A stretch of DNA of 36,300 bases from Myxococcota bacterium (GTDB lineage: Bacteria > Myxococcota_A > UBA9160 > UBA4427). The notes below the pieces were generated by a model. That model was not told the DNA's origin. It worked only from the letters and a program-made list of their open reading frames with translations, and did no database searches. The DNA is taken from the NCBI GenBank assembly GCA_030748735.1, contig JASMLK010000063.1:1-36300 (forward strand), written 5' to 3'. Of the stretch, positions 1 to 9,399 are shown piece after piece (the first letter of the stretch is position 1; every line of letters begins with the position of its first letter). A program made the translations under genes and the position numbers.

Positions 1-261
1 GCGAAAGAAGTAGGTCTCGTTGGTCGTCAGCTCGTCGATCAACGCACCGAATTCTTCTTCGCCTTCCTGCCCGCTACGCAGGTGGTAGTGATACGCAGCG
101 AAGGTCCCCAGCTCGAGCTTCTCGACGCGCCGCCCCACCCGCTTCTCGACGAGGAAGCGCATGTCCTCACCGAAATGCAGACCGCAGCGAGCGCGCAGCA
201 TCTCGCAGAACATGCGGTACTCGGCGTCGGTCATGGGGATGGTTGTCGAGCGCGGGTCCAT
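1..261 (-). CDS. cheR: CheR chemoreceptor methyltransferase, N-terminal part (cut by window edge)
   Basis: Reading from an ATG at 261 down to base 1 gives 87 residues that run off the window. The fragment contains the CheR N-terminal helical domain, with a CGLHFGEDMRFLVEKR segment and the family hallmark ELTTNETYFFR at its end. CheR uses S-adenosylmethionine to methylate glutamates on chemoreceptors and so resets adaptation; the SAM-binding half lies outside the window. It begins 8 bases after the HEAT-repeat gene stops, as the last visible gene of the chemosensory operon. No strong ribosome-binding site is seen; an in-frame ATG about eight codons in is an alternative start. The TNETYFFR motif makes the identity firm. 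Confidence 0.93.
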   Translation of the reverse strand, partial: MDPRSTTIPMTDAEYRMFCEMLRARCGLHFGEDMRFLVEKRVGRRVEKLELGTFAAYHYHLRSGQEGEEEFGALIDELTTNETYFFR

Positions 262-269
262 CGTCGCGG

Positions 270-2366
270 CTAGGCCTCCAACAGCGAGAGGGCGTGAAGA
301 ATCGCTTCTCGCACGAAGCTGTCCTGTTCGGTCTCGAGACATCTCAGGATCGCGGGAAGCGCGCGCACGTGGCGCCTCTCGGCGAGGACCTGTACGGCTT
401 CGGCCCGCACACTCCAATGCGTGTGCGCCACCAGGGTGAGAAGCTGGTCGAGGTGCTCGCCTTCGCCGTGTCGCCCCACGCAGCGCACGACCGCCTGGAC
501 GATTTCGGGTTCTTCGCGCGAGAGAAGCGGCAGCGTGCGCGCCGCTGCTCCGACGCCCCCAACCGCAACCATGGCTTCGACGGCGGCCATGCAGACGGCC
601 CCCGAATCATCGAGCCCCGTTCCGATCAGGTTCGTCTGGTCCTCCGCCGAGAGCATCTCGGGCTGGATCTCACCGATCGCCCTCAACGTCGCGGCGCGAA
701 CCCGCGAGTCGTCGTCCTGCAGCAACCTTTCGAGATGGCCCACCAGATCCGTGCGTCCCGAACGCACGAGTGCGCGACCTGCAGCAGAGCGGACGCGATG
801 CGACTCGTCTGCGAGCGCCAGTTTCAGGGTTTCGAGGTCATGGACAGCCGACACGTGGGCCAGGGCTTCGACGGCGGCGCGGCGCACAGCGTCACTCTCG
901 TCTTTCATCAGCGAGGCCACGATCATGGCGTCTTCTTCGCGCCCGATCTGTCCCAGCACGCTCGCGATCGCAACGCGAGTCGATTCGTTGGCGCCGGCGA
1001 TCCGGGCCGAGAGCATCTCGACCGCGTCCGCGACGAGCGCTTCGCCGCCTCGGTCCGGTGCAAGGCAGATCTCCACGACCGCATCGACCAGGACGCCGGT
1101 TTCTTCTTCGGCTTCGAACTCGTCGCAGAGCGCCGCCGCGTCGAGGCGCCGCAACAACGCCGCGAGCACATCGTGATCGCCGCACATCGCCAAGGCTCGA
1201 GCGGCCGCCACGCGCTGGCTCACGTCGTGTGCGTCCAGAGCTTCGAGCAAACGCAGGGTGGCGCGACGCCCGCCTACGTGCCCCAGCAGCGAACACGCTT
1301 CGGTGCGCAGTTCGTTGTCGAGCTGGTCCCAGTCGCGATCAACGGCTGCAACGCTGCTTTCACCCAGGCGCAGCAGGGTTCCGAGGGCGACCGCTTCGAT
1401 GGCTTCGTCCCGGCCCGCTTCGAGGATCGGGAGTACGACCGCCGGGGTCCCCACCAGGCCGAGGAACTGGACGAGGCTGAGACGAACGGCGAGGTCCGCG
1501 TCGCGCAGGCGGTCGATCGCCATGGCAATGAGTTCCGATTGCGCCTGCGCGGCTTCGCGTATACGTGCTTCGAGGTCGCTGGCGTCGGCACCGTCGCAGC
1601 GCGACAACACGCGAAGCAGAGCGTCGATGACCGCTTCGCGCGCCCCGCGCCCCCGTTGCGCCATTCCCTTGAGCAGCGCATCGACCGCCTGGGGTTCGAC
1701 GTGATTGCCGAGCAGCCTGTAACCCGCAGCCGCCAGGCTCGGGTCGCCCAGCACGCGTCCGAGCGCGTCCACGTCGAGCATTGCGTCGAGATGCACCAGA
1801 GCCTGAAGCGCGGAGAGGCGCACCAGCGTGTCTTCGGCTTCGTCCGTTGCGCGCGCAGCCAACGGCTCGAGCACTTCGTCACCGCCGATCGCGCCCAGCG
1901 CGTCGGCCGCCGCGGCGCGAATGTTCGGGTCCGGGTCTTCGAGCGTGGCGATCATCGCACCGCGCGCCGACGCATCCCCGATCCCGGCGAGGGCATCGAC
2001 GAGGAACTTCCGAACATCGACGTCATCCATCGACAAGCCATCGATCAGTGCCGACACGACGCAGGTACCGAGTCGAACGAGTGCCTCGACCGCAGAGTTG
2101 CGGCGGCCCGGGTTCTCTCCATCGGCCAACGTGTCGATCAGGGCCGAGGCGATGGTGCCGACTTCCCCGCACGCCACCAATCGCTCGACACCGGCCTTGC
2201 GCACGCGCCAACACGAGTCGCCCAGACTGGCGATCAGGTGCGGCAGTGCGTCGGGCAGGGGCAGGAGCAGCAGGCGCTCGACCGACAGCCGACGAAGTTC
2301 GTCGTCACCATCGGCGAGACCCGAGAGAATGCTCTCGCGCTCGCGGTTGGGGGTTTCGAGGTTCAC
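270..2366 (-). CDS. HEAT-repeat (PBS-lyase-like) protein in chemosensory operon
   Basis: This 698-residue protein is built almost entirely of alpha-helical HEAT-type repeats of about 30 residues. Recurrent units of the form D-x-x-V-R-x-A-A-x-x-A-L-x-x-I-G-D are visible along its whole length, for example near residues 50-65, 140-160 and in the C-terminal third. No signal peptide, membrane segment or catalytic motif is seen. Such solenoids usually act as protein-binding scaffolds; in this position it probably contacts chemosensory components, but that is inference. Translation starts at a GTG whose bases overlap the TGA of the preceding response-regulator gene (GTGA, 2363-2366), implying coupled translation. 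The next gene, cheR, follows 8 bases later. The partner and exact role are not evident from sequence. Confidence 0.85.
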   Translation of the reverse strand: MNLETPNRERESILSGLADGDDELRRLSVERLLLLPLPDALPHLIASLGDSCWRVRKAGVERLVACGEVGTIASALIDTLADGENPGRRNSAVEALVRLGTCVVSALIDGLSMDDVDVRKFLVDALAGIGDASARGAMIATLEDPDPNIRAAAADALGAIGGDEVLEPLAARATDEAEDTLVRLSALQALVHLDAMLDVDALGRVLGDPSLAAAGYRLLGNHVEPQAVDALLKGMAQRGRGAREAVIDALLRVLSRCDGADASDLEARIREAAQAQSELIAMAIDRLRDADLAVRLSLVQFLGLVGTPAVVLPILEAGRDEAIEAVALGTLLRLGESSVAAVDRDWDQLDNELRTEACSLLGHVGGRRATLRLLEALDAHDVSQRVAAARALAMCGDHDVLAALLRRLDAAALCDEFEAEEETGVLVDAVVEICLAPDRGGEALVADAVEMLSARIAGANESTRVAIASVLGQIGREEDAMIVASLMKDESDAVRRAAVEALAHVSAVHDLETLKLALADESHRVRSAAGRALVRSGRTDLVGHLERLLQDDDSRVRAATLRAIGEIQPEMLSAEDQTNLIGTGLDDSGAVCMAAVEAMVAVGGVGAAARTLPLLSREEPEIVQAVVRCVGRHGEGEHLDQLLTLVAHTHWSVRAEAVQVLAERRHVRALPAILRCLETEQDSFVREAILHALSLLEA

Positions 2367-3526
2367 TGCATGCCCCGCTCGCGCGCGACGCGCAGCAGCT
2401 CGTCGATGATGAAGTCACGTTCCCCGCGCACGCTTTCCGGGATGCGCTGGGCAAACAAGACGCGGCCCTCTTCGATCTCGCTGTCCATCGCCTCGACGGG
2501 GTTTCCCGCCTCGATCGCGGCCGCGAACTTGTCAGGTTGATAGAGCGCGATGTCGGACACGATGATGCGCGCGAGGCGCTCCGCGTTCGCGCGCTCCTCG
2601 GCCAGCCCGTCGTCGGCGGGCGGTGCACTCGGCTCCGCTTGTGCGGGTGCTTCCACGGGAGACGGCGGTTCGGCGAGACCCAGCGGCGGTGCCTCGACCG
2701 AGGGCGCTTCCAGCTGGGGAGCGGCCTGTGGCTGTGGCTCGGGCGGCGGCGCTGCGGCGGCGGGTTGCGGTTCGGGCGCCGGGGTCGCCGCGCTACCAGG
2801 TGCCTGGAGCTCGACACCCATCTGCTGCAGCAGCGGTTCGAGGCCGTCGGGCAGGTCGGGTTGTTCGATGTAGTGGTCGGCTCCGTAGAGGTCAGCCGGC
2901 TGTCGGCGGTAGCGGTCCTGATTGTGGACCGCGCCCACGAGCACCACGCCAGTGTGTCGCAGGCTTTCATTGCGCTTGATGACTTCGCAGACCTGGAAGC
3001 CGTACATCTTGGGCAACGCCGCGTCGAGCACCACGACACGCGGCAGCATACGCTGGATCGTCAGCATCGCTTCGACGCCGTCGTGCACGAGAATCGGCTG
3101 CAGGCCCCAGCGCGAGAGCTTGGCAGCGGTGGCCTTGCCCGCGTCGACACTCGGGTCGGCGACGACGACCAGCCGGTCTCGATCGATCGCACCGGTGGGA
3201 AGCTCCGGGCCGCCATCGCTACCGGCTGCCGCCGTATCGACACCCGGCACCTCGTTCGATGACGGCGGCGCGGCAGCATCGGGCGAAGTCGCGGGAGGCG
3301 AACAAGCGGGCGGCGTCTGCACGGGCGTGGGCGGGGACATAGGCGTGGGAGCGGCCGCTGCGGGCGCAGGGGGCGCTTCACTCGCGCTCGGCGCCGCAGT
3401 GGGCGGCGGTGCCAGCACGCGAAACAGCGCCTGGCACTTTGCGCAGCGAAGCTTCGCGCCGTCGGGGCCAATGCGGCTCTCGTCGACCCGGTACCGTGCC
3501 GTGCACTTCGGACATGCGGCAATCAT
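2363..3526 (-). CDS. Zinc-ribbon (MJ0042-type) response regulator with Pro/Ala-rich linkers
   Basis: The 387-residue product has four visible parts. Residues 1-37 form a zinc ribbon with Cys5-x2-Cys8 and Cys28-x2-Cys31, typical of the MJ0042 N-terminal motif. Residues 38-115 are a Pro/Ala-rich linker. Residues 118-235 are a CheY-like receiver with the acidic residue Asp124 and a likely phosphoacceptor Asp168 in VVVLDAALP. A second Pro/Ala-rich linker leads to a C-terminal helical domain (about 305-387) beginning ANAERLARIIVSDIALY, a segment I associate with deltaproteobacterial zinc-ribbon proteins. The start is ATG at 3526, preceded by a good Shine-Dalgarno (AGAGGAAG). It follows the MCP gene by 114 bases and is coupled to the HEAT gene. 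It probably receives phosphate from the CheA encoded upstream; the output is unknown. Confidence 0.85.
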   Translation of the reverse strand: MIAACPKCTARYRVDESRIGPDGAKLRCAKCQALFRVLAPPPTAAPSASEAPPAPAAAAPTPMSPPTPVQTPPACSPPATSPDAAAPPSSNEVPGVDTAAAGSDGGPELPTGAIDRDRLVVVADPSVDAGKATAAKLSRWGLQPILVHDGVEAMLTIQRMLPRVVVLDAALPKMYGFQVCEVIKRNESLRHTGVVLVGAVHNQDRYRRQPADLYGADHYIEQPDLPDGLEPLLQQMGVELQAPGSAATPAPEPQPAAAAPPPEPQPQAAPQLEAPSVEAPPLGLAEPPSPVEAPAQAEPSAPPADDGLAEERANAERLARIIVSDIALYQPDKFAAAIEAGNPVEAMDSEIEEGRVLFAQRIPESVRGERDFIIDELLRVARERGMQ

Positions 3527-3640
3527 GATCGCTTCCTCTCTTTCTCCGAATTCTTCTTCAACATCGGCTTCAGCGTCTGGCTCTGTGTCTCCCCGCGCGG
3601 TCTGGCCTCTGACAACCCGACCATGTGGAGGAGGATTCCG

Positions 3641-6244
3641 TCAGACCTGGAACCTCGTCACGTTTTCGCGCAGTGCTTCCGCCTGCGCGACGAGTCCTCG
3701 CACCGATTCGTTCATCGAGCCGGCCGCTTCCTCATTGGAGCGGGTGCGCTCGAACACCTGCTCGAGGAATTGTGTAACCTGACTGCAGGCGGTCGACTGT
3801 CCGTGGAGAGAGTGGTTGATATTCTCTACCACTTCCCGAACCCCTTCGATGCTCTCTCGAATGCGCACGAAACCACGCGACTGCTCTTCGGTCGTGCGCC
3901 GCACCTGTTGGGCGACGTCCCGCATGGTGACCGACGAGCGATAGACGACTTCGTTGCCGCGATCCTGATCGGCCGCGGCCGAAACGATCGCGGTCACGCC
4001 GTCGCGCACCGTGTCCATCAGCGCCACGACGTGTGAGGCCGCCTTGGTCTGTTCGCGAACGGCGGACACGATCTCGCCGATGCGTTGGCCCGACTCGCGC
4101 GACGAACTGGTGATCTCTTCCAGCGAAAGGCCGGCTTCCGCCGAGAGCTCGACACCGCTCGCCACGCTGCGACTACCGACCTCGATCGCACCGACTGCAT
4201 TGTTACTTTCGTCCTGCACGCTCTTGATGAGCCCGCCGATTTCCTTGGTGCTGGCCAGCACGCGATCGGCGAGTTCCTTGATCTCGTCGGCGACCACCGA
4301 AAACGCGCGTCCGTGTTCGCCGGCCTGTGCCGCGATGATGGCCGCATTGAGCGCGAGGAGGTTCGTCTCTTCGGCGACGGCGTCGATCACATCGAGGATG
4401 GCGCCGATCTCCTGTGTCCGGGCGCCCAGGCCACGGATCACGTTCTCCGCCGTGTCGGTTGCGTCGCGAATGGCCTGCATGCCGTCGATCGTCTGCGACA
4501 CCTTCTGCTGACCGCTCTCGGCGCTGCCAACCACGTTGCGCGAGAGATCGGCCGTGAGTTCTGCCGTGGTATCGACGGCGCGCATCGCGCCCGCCATCTC
4601 TTCCATGCTGGCAGACGTCTCGGCCGCAGCGTCGGCAAGGCCGTCGCTGTTCGAACTCACCTGTTTCACGCTCCGCACCATCTGCTCGATCGAACCCGAC
4701 ACCTCGTCCACCTTCGAACCGAGCACGGACGCAGTTTGGTTCAGCTCTTCGCCTGCGGCGCCCAACTCGAGAATCGAAGAACTCGACTCTTCGATGGCAA
4801 TGTTCAGCTCCTGCGCTGAACCCGCGACTTCCATGACCTCGCTGTTGATCGATACCATCAGCTCACTGGCCTGCTGAATTCGTTGCACCTGGTCGGCGCT
4901 CGCACCCGCGACGCCATCCGACACCGCTTCGATCTCGGCCGCAGCCGCATCCACGCGATCGGCCGCGTCGGCGAGGTTGCGCACGGTCGTGCGGAAGGCG
5001 TTTCCCATGACCTCGAACGAACGCCACATCTCGCCAAGTTCGTCGTCGGATTCCCAGACCCGCTCGCGGATCAGATTCCCCTGCGACATGTGTTCGCTCG
5101 CCTGGGAGAGCGACATCACGGCTTCGCACACGTCCGCCGAGAATTGACGCGCAAGCCACCATGCGCAGCCTCCGGAAAGCAGCGCGATCCAGGCGATGGG
5201 CAACAGCGGCGAGGGCCACTGGGCTTCGAGGCTTTCGCGGGAAACCTGGGCAACCGCGATTTCTCCGTCGGGCAGTTCGCGGACACCAACCCGTACTGCG
5301 CCGCCGGCCGCGTCGAAGTGCCCGCTGGAAACACCGGCTTCGAGCCACCCCGTGATCCGCTGCGCGAGTTCGGGCAGGAGGTCCGAAGCTTCTGCGTCGT
5401 CCGGTGAGAAGAGCGTGATCGAAACCGGGATCATGTGAGCCGACGAATCTCCCAAGACCCGCTCGACGGCAACTTCGAAGGTCACCTCCTCGTGGGCCCG
5501 GGCGACTGCGTCGAGGACACGCTCCTGGGTGTCGTCGACGAGGCCCCGGAACGCCATCCGACCATGGGAAAGCGACAGGGTCACGGCTACCACGACGGCA
5601 AGCGATGCACAGGCCAGCATGGCGTACGCGCCTTTGCGCTGGAGCGGAACCGGCTCGATGGCTTTCGCGCGTACGGCGGGATCGCAGAGCGCGAGGGTCA
5701 GCTCACCGAGCGCGGGTGCGAGCGTCCGTTTCACAGCGTAATAGAACGCGACCGCCACGGCGGCCGAAAGCGCGACACCACAGAGCGCGAGCGATGCGAC
5801 CACCGCGAGCGGACCGAGGCGTCCGGTCAGCATTGCGGGTGTGGCAATCGCGATGGCCAGCGAGAGTACGGCCCCCCCAGCGAGGAACCAACGCTGCGCC
5901 AGCATCGGGAGCGCGACCGCCGCGCGAAACGCCTCGACACGGCGGGTTTCGGCCACCTCTTTGACCGGCGGCGTCGCGTGTTGCTCTTTTTTTCCCTGGT
6001 CGTTTTCACACTCGCGAACGATCGGTTGCAGGCGCTGACGCATCGACATCGACAGCACCGTGCAGGCGATCAGCCCGCAACCCACGACCGGAGCGACAGC
6101 CCACCAACCCCCGCTGTCGACCTCGCGCAGTAGCAGCGCACACGAGATCGCCAGTGCGAAGGACCAGACACCGCACGCCATCCAGACGAGACGCGACACC
6201 TGGCCAGGCAAGTTGCGAACATCGGAATGCGATCGTTCGGTCAT
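3641..6244 (-). CDS. Methyl-accepting chemotaxis protein with six predicted membrane spans
   Basis: This 867-residue chemoreceptor has hydrophobic segments near residues 17-39, 47-67, 119-138, 145-170, 206-226 and 346-366. Only the stretch between the last two (about 227-345) is long enough to be a periplasmic sensor. A HAMP-like region follows (about 367-420), then a long coiled-coil signalling domain. The hairpin tip near residues 625-662 contains EETNLLALNAAIIAAQAGEHG and VVADEIKELADRV, the CheA/CheW contact motif. Most MCPs have two membrane spans, so the extra four N-terminal spans are unusual. It starts with an ATG overlapping the TGA of cheW (ATGA, 6241-6244). It probably controls the CheA encoded just upstream; the ligand is unknown. 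Confidence 0.95.
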   Translation of the reverse strand: MTERSHSDVRNLPGQVSRLVWMACGVWSFALAISCALLLREVDSGGWWAVAPVVGCGLIACTVLSMSMRQRLQPIVRECENDQGKKEQHATPPVKEVAETRRVEAFRAAVALPMLAQRWFLAGGAVLSLAIAIATPAMLTGRLGPLAVVASLALCGVALSAAVAVAFYYAVKRTLAPALGELTLALCDPAVRAKAIEPVPLQRKGAYAMLACASLAVVVAVTLSLSHGRMAFRGLVDDTQERVLDAVARAHEEVTFEVAVERVLGDSSAHMIPVSITLFSPDDAEASDLLPELAQRITGWLEAGVSSGHFDAAGGAVRVGVRELPDGEIAVAQVSRESLEAQWPSPLLPIAWIALLSGGCAWWLARQFSADVCEAVMSLSQASEHMSQGNLIRERVWESDDELGEMWRSFEVMGNAFRTTVRNLADAADRVDAAAAEIEAVSDGVAGASADQVQRIQQASELMVSINSEVMEVAGSAQELNIAIEESSSSILELGAAGEELNQTASVLGSKVDEVSGSIEQMVRSVKQVSSNSDGLADAAAETSASMEEMAGAMRAVDTTAELTADLSRNVVGSAESGQQKVSQTIDGMQAIRDATDTAENVIRGLGARTQEIGAILDVIDAVAEETNLLALNAAIIAAQAGEHGRAFSVVADEIKELADRVLASTKEIGGLIKSVQDESNNAVGAIEVGSRSVASGVELSAEAGLSLEEITSSSRESGQRIGEIVSAVREQTKAASHVVALMDTVRDGVTAIVSAAADQDRGNEVVYRSSVTMRDVAQQVRRTTEEQSRGFVRIRESIEGVREVVENINHSLHGQSTACSQVTQFLEQVFERTRSNEEAAGSMNESVRGLVAQAEALRENVTRFQV

Positions 6245-6744
6245 GCATTCTCTCCCAAAGACGCGGACGCACGGGGCGTCGAGCGGTAGACCGCCTCGAT
6301 GATGGCCTCGACGGCGAGCACCATCACGGGCGGCTCGCCGGGGCGGCGAACCACCGAGCGAATGATCTCGTAGCCCGCCTGGGCCGCGAGATCGGGAACT
6401 TCTTCCATGAACGCGGGATCGACCGACATCACGTTTGTTGCTGCTTGAACGGCCAGCCCGAGCTGCAGGCCCTCACAATCGAGCACCACGATGCGCGTCA
6501 CCTTCGCCATCCCGCTCGTGGTTGCGCCGAGCACGCGGGCCAGATCGAGGACCGGGACCATGCCGCTGCGCATTTCCGCAACCCCTTCGATCAACACCGG
6601 AGCGTCGGGCAGGGGTGTGATGGGCTGGATGCGAACGATCTCGCGCACGAGCCCGACATCGAGCGCGTAGCAGCGCCCGCCGACTTCGAAGCAGGCGAGA
6701 CTGACTTCGCTCACAGGGCCATTGGTCGTGGGGTCAACCGTCAT
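6241..6744 (-). CDS. cheW: CheW-like coupling protein (second copy)
   Basis: From ATG 6744 this gives 167 residues forming a single CheW domain. Typical segments are visible: CFEVGGRCYALDVGLVREIV, then ITPLPDAPVLIEGVAEMRSG, then VPVLDLARVLG and a final MVLAVEAIIEA strand-helix. CheW bridges chemoreceptors to the histidine kinase CheA. The reading frame is open further upstream to 6885, but that stretch is antisense-like low-complexity sequence inside the other cheW; homology begins only after the 6744 start. It overlaps the preceding cheW by 11 bases and the MCP gene by 4 bases. The domain is divergent from the upstream copy, and the Arg usually found in the GxxxLRG motif is kept (AEMRSGMVPVLDL). 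Confidence 0.9.
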   Translation of the reverse strand: MTVDPTTNGPVSEVSLACFEVGGRCYALDVGLVREIVRIQPITPLPDAPVLIEGVAEMRSGMVPVLDLARVLGATTSGMAKVTRIVVLDCEGLQLGLAVQAATNVMSVDPAFMEEVPDLAAQAGYEIIRSVVRRPGEPPVMVLAVEAIIEAVYRSTPRASASLGENA

Positions 6745-7255
6745 TGAAATCCAACACCTGGTCGAGGTCGATGATGGACACGAAGTCGTTGTCCCGACGA
6801 CAGAGTTCGGCCACGGCGGCTCCGGCGTTGTCCCCGCTCGCGTCGACGTCCTGCTCCGCCACACGCAACACATCCCGCACGGCATCGACCTGGATGCCCG
6901 TCACGCGATCGTCTTCACCGTGAAGCACGATGATTCGTGTGCGTCGCGTCGGCTCGGAACTGGCAAGGCCGAGCCGTTCTCTCAAATCGAGGACCTGCAC
7001 GATTTCACCGCGTAGCGCCACGACGCCGAGGATGCAGTCCGGGACGCGCGGCATGGGCGTGATCTCACGCAAGCGGATGATCTCGCGCACGCGTTCGACC
7101 GCGATGGCGTAGTGGGTGCCGTCGAGTTGGAACGTGAGGAGTTCGCGCTGTAGTTCGGGTTCGAGATCGACGTCCCGCTCACCACCCGCGGCCCCCCGTG
7201 CCAGGCGCTCCCATTCGGGCGTCGTGTCGTGATTCGAATCCATGCTCTCGCTCAT
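6734..7255 (-). CDS. cheW: CheW chemotaxis coupling protein
   Basis: The 173-residue product has a roughly 35-residue acidic N-terminal extension followed by a canonical CheW domain. The segments LLTFQLDGTHYAIAVERVRE, ITPMPRVPDCILGVVALRGE and VQVLDLRERLGL are all present, with IVLHGEDDRVTGIQVDAV in the second half. It is expected to link the membrane receptor to CheA. The ATG at 7255 overlaps the cheA stop (ATGA, 7252-7255); a second ATG four codons downstream is an alternative. Two consecutive cheW genes suggest that one may serve this operon's MCP and the other a different array position, but sequence alone does not decide this. Confidence 0.95.
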   Translation of the reverse strand: MSESMDSNHDTTPEWERLARGAAGGERDVDLEPELQRELLTFQLDGTHYAIAVERVREIIRLREITPMPRVPDCILGVVALRGEIVQVLDLRERLGLASSEPTRRTRIIVLHGEDDRVTGIQVDAVRDVLRVAEQDVDASGDNAGAAVAELCRRDNDFVSIIDLDQVLDFNDG

Positions 7256-9390
7256 GCGGCGTCCCTCCGACGCAACGAGTCTTCGACGATCGCCGAGACG
7301 TCGATCACCAACACGGCGCCACGGTCGCCAAGCTCGGTGGCCCCTGCGATTCCGCGCACCTGCGCAGCCGGGCCCTGGATCGACTTGATGACCGTGTCCT
7401 GCTGGCCGTCGAGGCGGTCGACGAGCAGCCCGAGACGCAGTTCACCGAGCCCCAGCACGACCACGTAGTGACGGTCCTGGGGCGGGGCGTCGAGGCCGAA
7501 CTCATCCGACAGGCGCTGCAGCTGGAGCGGTTCCCCGCGCACGTTCAGCAGCTCGCGCCGTTCGCTGCGCTGGATTTCACTGGCGTCGATGAGCAGGGTT
7601 TCGAGCACGCTGTTCAGCGGGATCGCGAAGCGATCGCGCCCCACCGCCACGATCAGCGTCTGGATGATCGCGAGCGTGATGGGCAGGGTCATGGTGATCG
7701 CCGTGCCGCGACCGGGTTCGGAGCTGACGACGACGATCCCGCCGAGGTCACTCAGGTTCGTTCGCACCACGTCCATTCCCACGCCACGACCGCTCGTGCC
7801 ACTGACTCCGGTCGCGGTCGAGAGCCCCGCCTCGAAGATCAGATTGAGACAGTCCTTGTCGCTCAGCAACTGGCCGGGCTCCACGAGGCCCGCAGCTTCG
7901 GCCTTTTCCCGAACTGCGGTCGGGTCGATGCCGCGACCGTCGTCGCGCACTTCGATCACCACATGGTTGCCGCGCTGTGATGCGTCGATCCAGATGTTGC
8001 CCTCGCGACTCTTGCCCGCACTCACGCGCTCGTCTTCGCCTTCGATCGCGTGGTCGAAAGCGTTGCGCACCACGTGCATCAGCGGGTCGACGAGTTGTTC
8101 GACGATCAACTTGTCGAGTTCGGTCGCCTCGCCGGAGAATCCGAGATTCACATCCTTCGACTGGTCGCGCTGCAGGCGCCGCACGACTCGCGAGAGCTTT
8201 TCGAAGATCTGGCGCAGGGGAACCATGCGGACGTCGAGCACACTCGCCTGCAATTCCTTGAGCTTTCGATCGAGGCCCTTGTGGGTCTTGAACAGTTCCG
8301 CCGCGATGCGGGAAGTCGTGGGGTCGGCGGCCAGGCGGGTCGCGATGCGCGCGATCGCACTTCGCTGGATCACGAGTTCGCCGACGAGATTCATCAGTTT
8401 GTCGAGCTTGTGGATGTCCACCCGCACGGTGTCGCTGATCGACTTGAGGGATTCGAGGTCGCCTCCACGCGCCCCACCCTTGCCTGTGGCGCCATCGCCG
8501 GGCACCTCCCCCGAACCGGTTTCGGCCGGCGCGGCTTCGGCGCCACCCGACTGCGCTGCGCTCGCTTCGACTGGGGGCTGCGGCGCTGCGCTGCTTTCGG
8601 CCGGCGCCGCGGTAGCGGCCAACACCGTCTTGATGTCGGTGTCGGGAAACTCGAGACGCGCCGAGAGATCCGCGGCCGGGGTTTCCGTCGCAACCAGGAG
8701 GGAAAAGCGGATCTGCGATTCGGGGGCATCCCCCGGCGAAGGCAGCGTCGAAACCACTTCGCCCACTTCGCGGATGGCCGCCGACACTTCGGAGAGCCCT
8801 TCCTCGAACGCGGTGATCTCGAAGCTCGTGTCCACCAGCAGGACGTGACGCCGACGCGAGATGTTTTCCCGCAGCCGATGTTCTTCGTACTCGGTGAGGG
8901 CCCGCAACAACATCGGGGCGATGTCGAGGGGATCGAGCGAATCCTGCGGTTGGGACGGATCTTCGGCCGCGGTTTCGATGCGGGCCACCAGTTCGCCAAT
9001 GCGCGTAGCCGCTTCGGCTTCGTAGCTCTCGTCACCCAGCTGCGTGAACAGCGCGGTGAACAGCGTGACCGCTTCGTCGAGCAGGTCGACCGCAGGGTTG
9101 TCCATGCGGATGCGGCCGAGACGCAGGCCGTCCAGGATGTCTTCCAGTCGATGGGCCAGTTCGGAAAGCCCTTCGAAGCCGAACATCCCGGCCAGCCCCT
9201 TCAACGAATGGGCCGACCGGAAGATGCTGTTCACGAGGTCGGGGTCGACCTCGGCACCGGCGACCCGTTGATCGGAAAGCTCACCGAGGTCCTCGCGCAT
9301 CCGCTCGAGGATCTCTTCTGCTTCGGCGACGAACTCGCGTTGGGCCTTGTCGACCCCCGCCTTCTTCGCGCTCGATTTGCGGGCCGCCAC
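7252..9390 (-). CDS. cheA: CheA chemotaxis histidine kinase
   Basis: The 712-residue protein has the CheA domain order. An Hpt domain (about 10-120) carries the phosphorylated His61 in FRSAHSLKGLAGMFGF. A P2-like region (about 165-265) starts LTEYEEHRLRENI and is of the kind seen in deltaproteobacterial CheAs rather than the E. coli CheY-binding P2. An Ala/Pro-rich linker precedes the P3 dimerisation helices. The P4 ATPase has the N box (HVVRNAFDHAIEG), G1 (DDGRGID) and G2 (GRGVGMDVVRTNL), and a P5 CheW-like domain ends the protein. It uses ATP to autophosphorylate and then phosphorylates the CheY encoded immediately upstream. The start is GTG at 9390, nine bases after cheY stops, with only a weak Shine-Dalgarno. 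Confidence 0.97.
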   Translation of the reverse strand: MAARKSSAKKAGVDKAQREFVAEAEEILERMREDLGELSDQRVAGAEVDPDLVNSIFRSAHSLKGLAGMFGFEGLSELAHRLEDILDGLRLGRIRMDNPAVDLLDEAVTLFTALFTQLGDESYEAEAATRIGELVARIETAAEDPSQPQDSLDPLDIAPMLLRALTEYEEHRLRENISRRRHVLLVDTSFEITAFEEGLSEVSAAIREVGEVVSTLPSPGDAPESQIRFSLLVATETPAADLSARLEFPDTDIKTVLAATAAPAESSAAPQPPVEASAAQSGGAEAAPAETGSGEVPGDGATGKGGARGGDLESLKSISDTVRVDIHKLDKLMNLVGELVIQRSAIARIATRLAADPTTSRIAAELFKTHKGLDRKLKELQASVLDVRMVPLRQIFEKLSRVVRRLQRDQSKDVNLGFSGEATELDKLIVEQLVDPLMHVVRNAFDHAIEGEDERVSAGKSREGNIWIDASQRGNHVVIEVRDDGRGIDPTAVREKAEAAGLVEPGQLLSDKDCLNLIFEAGLSTATGVSGTSGRGVGMDVVRTNLSDLGGIVVVSSEPGRGTAITMTLPITLAIIQTLIVAVGRDRFAIPLNSVLETLLIDASEIQRSERRELLNVRGEPLQLQRLSDEFGLDAPPQDRHYVVVLGLGELRLGLLVDRLDGQQDTVIKSIQGPAAQVRGIAGATELGDRGAVLVIDVSAIVEDSLRRRDAA

Positions 9391-9399
9391 TGCCGGGCC

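Noticed and set aside
243..2540. 765-codon open frame on the plus strand
   Set aside because: It is antisense to the HEAT-repeat gene. The protein is His/Arg-rich without domain character, as expected for the shadow of a GC-rich gene.
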